Part shown: in pieces, positions 42,524 through 50,266 of the stretch
Layout of the letters: each line of letters begins with the position of its first letter
Position numbering within the stretch: the stretch's first letter is position 1
Position numbers and translations under genes: made by a program
The notes under the pieces: model-generated
What the model saw: the letters and a program-made list of their open reading frames with translations, nothing else
Database searches by the model: none
Told to the model about the DNA's origin: nothing
Assembly (NCBI GenBank): GCA_947359465.1
Contig: OX375883.1
Location: forward strand, 95,058,293 to 95,122,292
DNA length: 64,000 nt
Direction: 5' to 3'
DNA from: Metellina segmentata
Lineage: Eukaryota > Arthropoda > Arachnida > Araneae > Tetragnathidae

Positions 42524-43577
42524 GGTGTCTCACATCAGAAACCCATGCATTAAACTTTTCAGGGTAGTCTAAAAATTTTACAAAATATTCTATTTTTTTG
42601 CCAACTTTACGTTTCTTTAGTACCTTTTCCACAGGATAGTATCCAGAATCCAACACCTTTTGAAGTTCCTTTTCATAAAAAGTGCCCTCAATTATTTCAT
42701 TAACCAAATCTTTTAACTTATAAACGACTGGTTTTCTAGGAATAATTTGATGTATAGTAAAAATCTCTCTTGTCCAATTATTTTTATAACTTTTCTCAAA
42801 GAGCCGTTTTGTTTTACTAATACGTACTGTGTCTCCTACATTAAACTTAGGTTTTGTTTCAGCTTGTGCTAGATCTCCATATAAGTTTTGCCATACTTTT
42901 TGTTGATTGTCAAGGTTTACAGATATTGGTTCCATTTTAATACTACGGTGAAAGGTTCTATTGTAACTGTAAATCAATTTATCAATGACATCTATATATT
43001 TATGTGTATTGAATTCAGTGAAATACTTCCACATTTTAGCTTTCAAGGTGCGGTTAAATCTTTCAACAACACTCGCTTTGGTTTCATTACTTGTCGTAAA
43101 GAAGTGCACATTCATTTTCTTTAAGTACCCTTGTACCACTCTATTCTTAAATTCCGTTCCCTTATCCGTTTGTAATACATTAGGTTTCCGTTCATTAAAA
43201 TTTTTTTTAAATGCCTTAAAAATGGTAAGGCTTTTCTTGTCTTTTAAAGGTATTGCCCACGCATACTTTGAAAATATATCAATGCAAGTCAGTAAATACT
43301 TATGCCCTTTATTGAACTTGGCTAGAGATTGCAAGTCAACTAAATCAGATTGAAACTGCTTGTCTATACCTCCTACAATAACGCGGTTTCTTAGGAAATT
43401 GTGTCTGGCCGATTTGTGAAGTGTGTAAGTATCTTGCTTGCTGAGCCATTCTTGTACCTGTTTCCTGGGTATTTCACTTTTCTGTTTTTCTAATGCGCGG
43501 TAAACAGCATTTATACCACCGAAGCTTCCTGGCTGAGTTGGATCCAAATAAATTTCTCTGATTTTCTGATTAGCCAT
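42519..43577 (-). CDS. INT: Retroviral-type integrase with chromodomain
   Basis: 352 residues, of the family of C. elegans F54H12.3. The catalytic triad is visible: Asp in QSDLVDLQ (~78), Asp in LQTDKGTEF (~138) and Glu in SVVERFNR (~172). Residues 1-65 are the N-terminal helical region; ~250-290 hold the SH3-like part (KFNVGDTVRIS). The last ~45 residues resemble a chromodomain (YPVEKVL...YFVKFLDYP...WVSDVRHL), which could direct insertion to marked chromatin. It inserts the linear element and makes the 6-bp duplication seen here. Intact. Confidence 0.95.
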   Translation of the reverse strand: MANQKIREIYLDPTQPGSFGGINAVYRALEKQKSEIPRKQVQEWLSKQDTYTLHKSARHNFLRNRVIVGGIDKQFQSDLVDLQSLAKFNKGHKYLLTCIDIFSKYAWAIPLKDKKSLTIFKAFKKNFNERKPNVLQTDKGTEFKNRVVQGYLKKMNVHFFTTSNETKASVVERFNRTLKAKMWKYFTEFNTHKYIDVIDKLIYSYNRTFHRSIKMEPISVNLDNQQKVWQNLYGDLAQAETKPKFNVGDTVRISKTKRLFEKSYKNNWTREIFTIHQIIPRKPVVYKLKDLVNEIIEGTFYEKELQKVLDSGYYPVEKVLKKRKVGKKIEYFVKFLDYPEKFNAWVSDVRHL

Positions 43578-43608
43578 TACATCAATTGAATTAAAGTTAC
43601 GCAGTTGA

Positions 43609-43857
43609 ATGTCACTTACGTTTATGGTATCTCAACTACAAATGAACTGCAAATCTAAAACACACAGTATCTATACATTTCTAAAAGTTAAAACTCTGGC
43701 TGGTTTAGAATTTCATACTTTACAATTTAAAACAGTTGCTGCACTATCAAACACTATGTTTTTAAAAAAAAAAACATCTTTAAATCTAAGACATAATAAA
43801 GATATATACTTTTACTCTGAAAATAAAAACTTGCATGTAACAATAATTAAGCTGTAA
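43609..43857 (+). CDS. Small hypothetical ORF opposite the INT leader
   Basis: 82 residues, not recognised, in the 320-bp gap between two minus-strand genes. Lys/Asn-rich, with no signal peptide. It may be a small accessory gene, but in AT-rich DNA such a frame can be chance. Confidence 0.2.
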   Translation: MSLTFMVSQLQMNCKSKTHSIYTFLKVKTLAGLEFHTLQFKTVAALSNTMFLKKKTSLNLRHNKDIYFYSENKNLHVTIIKL

Positions 43858-43900
43858 ACAATGAAGACATACACTAATATACGTGAAATAATACTTTTTA

Positions 43901-44833
43901 TTAATATGATTTATAAGGAACACTATAATCAACAGCAGTATATAATTCTTTAGCGCTTTCTAGTAAACGCTGAATATTAATTTTTCTTAAATAACCGTCC
44001 GTTATATAGCAACATAAATTATTATTACTATTAACAAATTCTACTGCAATGTCTTTCAAGTTCATGTTAAAAATAGCTAGCTTACCATAAGTTAGTAGCT
44101 TTTGTTCATCGCTATAAGTCATACACTCGTGCCCTAGTTGATTTGCATACTGCTGCTGGCAGCCGTAGCAATCAAACACACACTGCACACTTTTACTAAT
44201 GTGCTCTCTCAAAACCTCTGTGAGTGATGTTGTTAAGCACATTTCCGCATCCTCGCAACTGACATCTGTACGAAGCGCACACTTGCGAGCTTCAAATTCC
44301 AACAGTTCAATGAGTACAGTACCAAACATTACTTTGGTAATGTTGTCGTCTAGCACTTTACACACATTTTTTAACTCACTCCATTCACTTTCCGAAAGCA
44401 TCACCGTATTTTGTTGAAACATGCGCTTGTATTCCTTTTGATAATAACGCTGTATGGATACATAAATGTCGTCGCCAATGTAGTCCTTAGCAATCATAAG
44501 GCAGTCCCGCACAACGTTCACAGTTCCGGGTCGAAAAGGCAAGGCTATAACATCCATTTCATTGCAGAAGTGGTACCACAGGAACGGCGTCATGGTAATA
44601 CCATCTTTTGTGGGTGAAAGCAGCCCCTCAGCGTCCAGTTGAAATTGCCTAATGTGCACTCGAACCGTGTTAGCAAAGTCCGACACATAGACATATTTAT
44701 GGTCACCCAAGCAGTAGTAGTTGTTTGGCATAGCGTTAGCAGAAAAGGTACACGATTTAGTGTTACTTGTATACCTAACAAGCTTAGAAGGCGTTGATTC
44801 CGAGTTGCAGGATCGCTTCATGTTGATCAGCAA
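43901..44833 (-). CDS. PC4-like single-stranded-DNA-binding protein, Polinton accessory
   Basis: 310 residues; a second ATG at 44821 (MKRSC) is an equal candidate. Residues ~45-95 (KYVYVSDFANTVRVHIRQF, then LSPTKDGITMTPFLWYHF) follow the pattern of the PC4/Sub1 domain: two basic-aromatic strands, a G-I-T/S-L/M-T/S-P turn and a final helix. PC4 proteins bind ssDNA and modulate Pol II. The remainder is helical and ends with a possible zinc site (CVFDCYGCQQQY...GHEC, ~217-235). It is the first gene from the right end, where an ssDNA-binding or early transcription factor would make sense for protein-primed replication. Domain assignment is by eye. Confidence 0.6.
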   Translation of the reverse strand: MLINMKRSCNSESTPSKLVRYTSNTKSCTFSANAMPNNYYCLGDHKYVYVSDFANTVRVHIRQFQLDAEGLLSPTKDGITMTPFLWYHFCNEMDVIALPFRPGTVNVVRDCLMIAKDYIGDDIYVSIQRYYQKEYKRMFQQNTVMLSESEWSELKNVCKVLDDNITKVMFGTVLIELLEFEARKCALRTDVSCEDAEMCLTTSLTEVLREHISKSVQCVFDCYGCQQQYANQLGHECMTYSDEQKLLTYGKLAIFNMNLKDIAVEFVNSNNNLCCYITDGYLRKINIQRLLESAKELYTAVDYSVPYKSY

Positions 44834-44896
44834 AGTTGGTCAAACAAGCTCCAAAATGCTTAAGAACGTTATACAGATCTGTATGAAATCTTAACT

Positions 44897-44904
44897 CTTT
44901 TATA
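44897..44904 (-). promoter_or_regulatory. TATA box of the PC4-like gene
   Basis: On the minus strand TATAAAAG lies 64 bp before the ATG at 44833. Confidence 0.5.
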
Positions 44905-45156
44905 AATAGTACATTCAATTCTAATTGGCTAATAACAATCTGATAACCATTATCTATAGAATGTTCCAGTTCAGACATGTCATATGTGAATCATTGGGTG
45001 ATCTAGTTCTAACATTTCTTCTCTCACAATCATAAAACAACATTCCCTTAAATAGTAAAGTTTGTCATTTACTTAAGTCCTATCGGCGAGTCCATGTTTA
45101 ACTCTATTATCTTAATTAACCTTATACATGATAAAAAAAAAACCATGAGTCACACG

Positions 45157-45173
45157 TTCCAGAAGCTTCTAGA
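45157..45173. promoter_or_regulatory. Perfect heat-shock-element motif
   Basis: TTCCAGAAGCTTCTAGA is TTCnnGAAnnTTCnnGA, three full and one partial inverted HSF pentamers without mismatch. It lies ~255 bp upstream of the PC4-like gene's TATA box. A related but weaker motif precedes POLB at the other end. Confidence 0.55.
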
Positions 45174-45249
45174 CTTTTCAATCTCTGATAGTATGTACTA
45201 TACGCATTAACAAAACGATAGACTCTATTTAATCTAACACAATCATTTA

Positions 45250-45334
45250 GGTGGTCGTGGCCCAACGGCTTAAGTGCATGTGTAAAAACCGTTGGCCGCG
45301 ATTACCTTTTGCTGGGTTCGAATCCACGTATTAT
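45250..45334 (+). other. tRNA-like sequence 1 in the Polinton
   Basis: A-box-like GTGGCCCAACGGCTTAAG and B-box-like GGGTTCGAATCC are spaced as in a long-variable-arm (Ser/Leu type) tRNA. A T-rich run follows. The acceptor and T stems pair poorly, so it is a relic or a Pol III promoter module rather than a tRNA gene. Confidence 0.5.
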
Positions 45335-45432
45335 TATTTTTCTTTCAAATAATTTACCATTTAATTCCAAAGTATTACTCTAAAAATACAGCTAGAAAAT
45401 AAATCTTTTAAAACTAATTGTTACTTTTTCCA

Positions 45433-45447
45433 TCCCTAGATGGCGGT
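45433..45447 (+). promoter_or_regulatory. CTCF-like motif 1
   Basis: TCCCTAGATGGCGGT matches CCASYAGRKGGCRSY at 13 of 15 positions. Confidence 0.3.
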
Positions 45448-45536
45448 ACCAGTCATTAAGTCTTTAATTTATACCGTAATTCCCTTATTTTTATATTATA
45501 GTATTTTCACTAAAGTACATTTAATTCTCCATCCCC

Positions 45537-45551
45537 TCACTAGATGGCGCT
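45537..45551 (+). promoter_or_regulatory. CTCF-like motif 2
   Basis: TCACTAGATGGCGCT matches CCASYAGRKGGCRSY at 14 of 15 positions. Confidence 0.4.
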
Positions 45552-45691
45552 ACCAGTCGTTCAAGGCCTGGATCCAATTAATTAGGTATAATTAATTATT
45601 CAAAATAAAAATCCCACCACTCCACAAAATATACACAAGTCCCAATTAACGAACACTCCATGAGTACATTTAAACACCTCCTTTCCTCAAC

Positions 45692-45764
45692 TACTCGATA
45701 GTTCAACGGTTAACATGTCTGCTTTCAAATCCCAAGGACCTCGGTTCGAATCCAAGAATATCCT
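45692..45764 (+). other. tRNA-like sequence 2 in the Polinton
   Basis: A-box-like TAGTTCAACGG, a possible anticodon loop CTTTCAA (TTC, Glu) and B-box-like GGTTCGAATCC have tRNA spacing. A T6 run lies at ~45764-45769. The T stem pairs 4 of 5; the acceptor stem does not pair. Probably non-functional as a tRNA. Confidence 0.5.
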
Positions 45765-45798
45765 TTTTTAAATTCCAATAATATGGTTGCTCATCCCA

Positions 45799-45813
45799 CT
45801 ACCAGTTGGAGCT
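45799..45813 (+). promoter_or_regulatory. CTCF-like motif 3 (weak)
   Basis: CTACCAGTTGGAGCT matches CCASYAGRKGGCRSY at 12 of 15. Like motifs 1 and 2 it is followed or overlapped by a GCTACCAGTC-type word, so the three may be diverged copies of one small repeat. Confidence 0.2.
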
Positions 45814-45899
45814 ACCAGTCCTTCATCACCATAGTAATACATGTCAACAAAATGATCGTATCTCACCCACCAAAATAAAAACAAACGTCAACCATGTCT

Positions 45900-46079
45900 C
45901 GTTATCTCGCCTCTTTCAAACAGCTTATCAGTACACCACACAAACCTTATCAGTGATTCCCCGAATACCTTATCAAACGACGATCATCTCCCATCAAATG
46001 CTTATCTCATCTACAATAATGTGCCTAAAATCCTCAATCCTCAATCCTCTTGTTCCAGAACCCCTATATTATCTCTACT
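45900..46079 (-). repeat. Polinton right terminal inverted repeat
   Basis: 180 bp, inverse of 32355-32533. The outermost bases are ...ATCTCTACT. Confidence 0.95.
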
Positions 46080-46085
46080 TAGGGT
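46080..46085. other. Polinton target-site duplication, right
   Basis: TAGGGT, identical to 32349-32354. Confidence 0.95.
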
Positions 46086-47158
46086 CTTATATAGTACATT
46101 TTTAACATAAGACTTCAGCGGTGGGCTTTTTAAGAAAACGCTACTGTGTGTGTTGATAAATTTTTCACACGAGTTTCCTAAATTATAAGATCCAATCGGC
46201 CAAATTCTAAAACTGCAAAGCGAACAATTTTTTGATGTTTCGAAGTATTTTTCTCATATCTACTTAAATTAGAGCAAAACAATCCTGTGGATTCTATATT
46301 GAGATCCTAATTCCTTACTTTTCATTTCCATATTTACGTTCTAATTAATTACTTTTCATTTCTATATCATGTTTCATAGTGAATGACTTCTTTCGCTTAT
46401 AACAAAGTTCAATATACATTTACAAAAGCCCTTATTTTACCTTTTCATTTCAATTTTCAACTCCACAAAGTAAATGTTTTCTTATCAAATTTTTGATGCC
46501 AGTGTTATTTTATAGCTTATGTTAACTTTTCTAAGACATCCATCAATTGTTGTCTAATAAGTACAATAATCGTGAATGTAGCTCGGTAGTAAGTTAAACA
46601 AAATGAAAACATTCTATTGTCAATTCCCTTTTGTGAGGAAAACATTTCAAAATGTTATTATATACCAATATTAAAGCATACAATAACAGTTCTTGCGCAT
46701 ACAAACGTTTTCATTGTGATACCAATATTATCAGCAAGATATTTTCTTTCTTATTTATGTTACTCGGATCAATAAAAGATTTTACCCTTCTTCAAGTATT
46801 GATTTTCATGTCGACATAGCTCACTATGAGTACAAAGGAAGTTTTCATTGATTATTTTCCTATTTTCAAAGAAAAATAGGTGAGATGATACAGTTTCCGA
46901 AAATTTTTTGACTGCATTAGTTCTCTTATAAATATTGCGATACCAAATCTATTTAATATAAAAATTAACTTTTGGTTTCTATATCATCAGTTAATAGTTT
47001 AACCAATCCCCAAGTATTTATTTTTTTAAAGAAGTATTAAACTGATTTCGATAGATTAATGACAACGAACTTAAACTTCACTATATCTTACAAATACTAG
47101 CGAGATGAATCATTAAAATTGAGTTGAAAAAAGCTCCAAATTCTTTAATCAGATAAAA
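46086..47158. other. Upstream region of the gustatory receptor, no gene seen
   Basis: AT-rich, no frames of note and no repeat edges recognised. It presumably holds the receptor's promoter; no single TATA candidate stands out. Confidence 0.45.
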
Positions 47159-48289
47159 ATGATAGCTTACTTCAGAAACCTGAGCAGAAATTTTTTGATG
47201 CACATAAAAGAAGATCTCCCTATGTGGCCGTTTTTAAATTGGAAATTGAAAGAAAATAAAATTAACAAGACATCTAAACATTTCTCATACATTTTTGCAG
47301 CAACTCTACAAGTATTTGCAATTTACATGGTTTCAATTGTTTGCGTTAGATTCAAGAAGGTCGGCATCAAAACATATTTTGCTCACATTTGTATTATTTC
47401 CTTGTCGTGTGCTCTTTGGTATTCATTGTTCTTTCAAGAGAAAAGAATTCAGAAGCTTATACATACCCAGAATCGGTATTTGCCAAACAAGCGTCAGTCT
47501 ACAAAAACCATATTTTTGAAACTTTTTCTTTTTGCTTTCCTTTCCGTTACGCCATTTGTGTACGCAGCGATTTTAACGAGTTTTTGCTTGACACTGAAAG
47601 ATGTTAGCGCAAACTATACATATGGGTATCACTTTGAAGATAAAAAAATGGAAGCAGCTGTATGTTTCATAGGATCCTATGGGTACTTTTTTCTATACGT
47701 TAAGTGGCCCTGCATCGTTTTATGGTCAATGTGTGTGTTAATGCATAGGTGTGGAAGAATCCTTGACCAGTTCAACAATGACCTGAAGCGGACATCTTTG
47801 AACATTCAATCAGCAGAAACTTCTGGAAAATTGAAAGAATACTTTACGATTGTCGACATCATGCGCGTTATGAAGGAAGTTTTGTCTTGGCCATCCTTGA
47901 TATTACTGATGATAAGCTTTTTAAGTTTGTACACTATGTTGGCTAACTATATGTTGGGATCTATTCAGTTGACATCCAAACACTTGATTCACGTATCGAG
48001 CCTGATATTTATGGGCTGTGCTATAATTATTTTGTTGACAATTTTCAGTGCTAGAATTCCTCAGCACATGTCAGAGATAAAAATAACTTCCGGCAGATTG
48101 ATACAAAAACACAGATTGGATAAATCACTTTGTCAAGACAACTTAATCCTGCTTAAAAGTATCGCGAAAGAAAATCTGATTTACATTACTGCTTGCGACT
48201 TCGTCGTCTTTACTAACAACTTCATAGTTTCTGCTTTCGGTTCTCTATTTACATTTGGACTACTCGTTTTCAACCTGAAATCAGAATAG
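47159..48289 (+). CDS. Gustatory receptor-like seven-transmembrane protein
   Basis: 376 residues in one exon. Hydrophobic segments lie at about 44-66, 72-91, 117-142, 168-195, 243-268, 280-302 and 344-371: seven, with a cytoplasmic, basic N terminus as in arthropod gustatory receptors (7tm_7). The C-terminal segment carries the SAFGSLFTFGLLVFNL pattern that I associate with chelicerate members; the insect TYhhhhhQF motif is absent. It would act as a ligand-gated channel subunit in chemosensory neurons; the ligand cannot be inferred. A degenerate relative follows at 48985-49670, showing local duplication. Missing 5' exons cannot be excluded. Confidence 0.8.
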   Translation: MIAYFRNLSRNFLMHIKEDLPMWPFLNWKLKENKINKTSKHFSYIFAATLQVFAIYMVSIVCVRFKKVGIKTYFAHICIISLSCALWYSLFFQEKRIQKLIHTQNRYLPNKRQSTKTIFLKLFLFAFLSVTPFVYAAILTSFCLTLKDVSANYTYGYHFEDKKMEAAVCFIGSYGYFFLYVKWPCIVLWSMCVLMHRCGRILDQFNNDLKRTSLNIQSAETSGKLKEYFTIVDIMRVMKEVLSWPSLILLMISFLSLYTMLANYMLGSIQLTSKHLIHVSSLIFMGCAIIILLTIFSARIPQHMSEIKITSGRLIQKHRLDKSLCQDNLILLKSIAKENLIYITACDFVVFTNNFIVSAFGSLFTFGLLVFNLKSE

Positions 48290-48984
48290 TAATGTGAAAA
48301 TGCACTGGAATAAAGTTTTAACCTGCTGAATCGGACAGTTATTGGACAAAGCGTTTTGGTTGATATTTTTAGATTTTTGTCTGCTATGTGTGTCGTGTGT
48401 GTGTGTAATGATATCCTTTTCCTTTCAAACTATGCGATATAGTATTTCAATTATTCTGAAAAGGCAACACATTTACCTCCTTTGTATGAAATGCATAGTA
48501 AAACATTATTGTAAGATAATCTGAAACGCATACTATACTATTTCCCATGCGTTCTATAAAATTAAATAATTTTTAATTCTATCGTACATGATTTGTGAAT
48601 GTATATGAAATTTATTTTAAATATCGAAATTTTTAGTACAAATATTTATGGATGAGCAACTAAAGTTTCCTATGCCATCACTCATTCAATTTAGGAACAC
48701 TAATTCAATGCATTTGTAGGAGTAATTCTGTAAATAAGAAATTCAATTTTAATGTTCCCTGGAAAACTGTACTTAGCATAACACAGGTAAGGAACATCAA
48801 CTTTTAGTCAACAAGAATCGTGTTTTTGAAAATCTGCATTTTTATATTCTTTTCTGTTTTTTCATTTCTGAGTAGAACACATTTTACGAATACTTTGCAA
48901 GAGCATACTTCATTCTTAACATACGAGTATCGGTTTGAAAACAAAAATAAGATGCATTTGTTTATAAGAATGTACTGATATTGC
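48290..48984. other. Between receptor and pseudogene, no gene seen
   Basis: AT-rich. Short frames (48342-48524, 48804-48986) have no recognisable features; some of it may be eroded receptor sequence. Confidence 0.4.
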
Positions 48985-49670
48985 ATTGTCTATATAAAGT
49001 GGCCGTTCTGGTCAATGTGTGTCTTACTGAAGAGAAGCGATAATGTTCACGAACAGTTAAAAAAAGACCTGAAGCAGACATGTTTGAACACCTGTTCCGA
49101 AAACACTTCTGGACGCTCAAGGAATATGTCGCGATTGTGAACACGATGAGTGTCATGAAAGATATGAAGTCATAGCCTTCTTTGATCGTAGTAATGATGA
49201 GTTTTTGATCATGAACACGATTATGGCTGCCACTGTAGAATGGGATAAACATTTCGTGAACATGTGGAGCAATACCTTTTTAACAGATTCTTTTATAATT
49301 GTTTTGTTAACCTTCTAGACTCAAGTCGTCTGAATTCCGCAGTACGTGTCAAAAATAAAAATAAATCCAGGAAGATTGATGCAGAAACACGGATTTGAGA
49401 GGACGCATTGACCAGAAAACTTATTCCTCCTCAAAAGTATCAGAGAGGAAGAATGTATTTGCCTGACAGCTAGCAGCATGTGTTCGTTTTCTCAAAGTTC
49501 ATTCAGATCTTTCCCTTGGGGTTTGATCCAGGACCATCGTCAATAGCCTGCTGTGTTGCTCCAGTAGGATGTTAATTAAAATGTACCTGTGCACCAAGTT
49601 CATAGTTTCTGACATCGGATCTCTATTTACATTCCGTTTGCACGTTTTCAACATGGATATCAAAAAGTAA
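48985..49670 (+). pseudogene. Gustatory receptor pseudogene (tandem duplicate)
   Basis: Plus-strand sequence matches the second half of the intact receptor at the DNA level: TATATAAAGTGGCC ... GGTCAATGTGTGTCTTACTG, then AAAAAAGACCTGAAGCAGACA, TCAAAAATAAAAATA and, after an insertion, CCAAGTTCATAGTTTCTGAC and TTTACATTCCGTTTGCACG. It has several frameshifts and stops, and a SINE-like fragment (49505-49588) breaks it before the last transmembrane segment. The first half was not found. Not functional. Confidence 0.8.
49505..49588 (+). repeat. SINE-like fragment inside the receptor pseudogene
   Basis: AGATCTTTCCCTTGGGGTTTGATCC ... CAATAGCCTGCTGTGTTGCT ... GTTAATTAAAATG is the 3' half of the family, 5' truncated, inserted between two recognisable receptor blocks. 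Confidence 0.75.
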
Positions 49671-50266
49671 TACGAAAAATACTGCAATAAAGTTAAATGT
49701 CTCTTACGTTGATAATTAGGGTAAGAATTTGTTTTTCTTTTGGTTTCATTTTCATCTCCGCACGTCGCTAAATTAAAGATAAATATTATGCCCTTAATTT
49801 GTTTGTCAGAACACTTATTCATTTCATGTAATTGAGTATAAATATTCATTTCGAAAGGAATGAATTCGTTGACACAATTAGCCTATGAATGATCCATCGG
49901 ATTAAATACTTTTTTAAAAGAGAGTTTAAAAATCTCTTTTTTGAAGCCATTATGAATGTCTGATAAAGTTATGTGTGGGATTAAAAATTACAATACACCC
50001 TTCAAAAACGTAATTAACGTTTTAGAAGAACTAGAAGGAAATGAATGTACCAACAAATAAAAACTAAGCTTGTAGTGGTTTGGAGTAAGCGCTGAGAATC
50101 TCTTTAGACTGAGTGAATTTACCAGAGATTGATTTCTCTCCACTGGAGTCACTGCTTGTCTTGATATAACTTTTATCTTTTCTCCTGTCAAACTTGTTCA
50201 TTTGAGCTACTGTCAGAGTTAATTTTCTGTTCATTATACTTATATCTTGGAATACGTACTTAATTT
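49671..50266. other. No gene recognised
   Basis: Minus-strand frames at 49499-49849, 49988-50191 and 50064-50354 show no domain; the last runs into the satellite. The right edge is the proposed inversion breakpoint. Confidence 0.4.

Larger units (their letters stand above)
32355..46079. mobile_element. Complete Polinton/Maverick, 13,725 bp
   Basis: Ends are AGTAGAGATAATATAGGGG and its inverse. The terminal inverted repeats are ~180 bp and the duplication TAGGGT is perfect. It carries the whole Polinton core set with open frames: protein-primed polymerase B, packaging ATPase, adenain-like protease, major and minor capsid proteins, retroviral-type integrase. Five accessory proteins accompany them. 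Plus-strand genes fill 33.0-39.4 kb and minus-strand genes 44.8-39.5 kb, converging with back-to-back polyadenylation signals near 39.41/39.51 kb. The element codes for what looks like a full virion as well as for self-replication and integration. Confidence 0.97.

Noticed and set aside
45250..45764. Functional tRNA-Ser/Leu and tRNA-Glu genes
   Set aside because: Internal promoter boxes are good, but the acceptor stems do not pair and other stems have mismatches.
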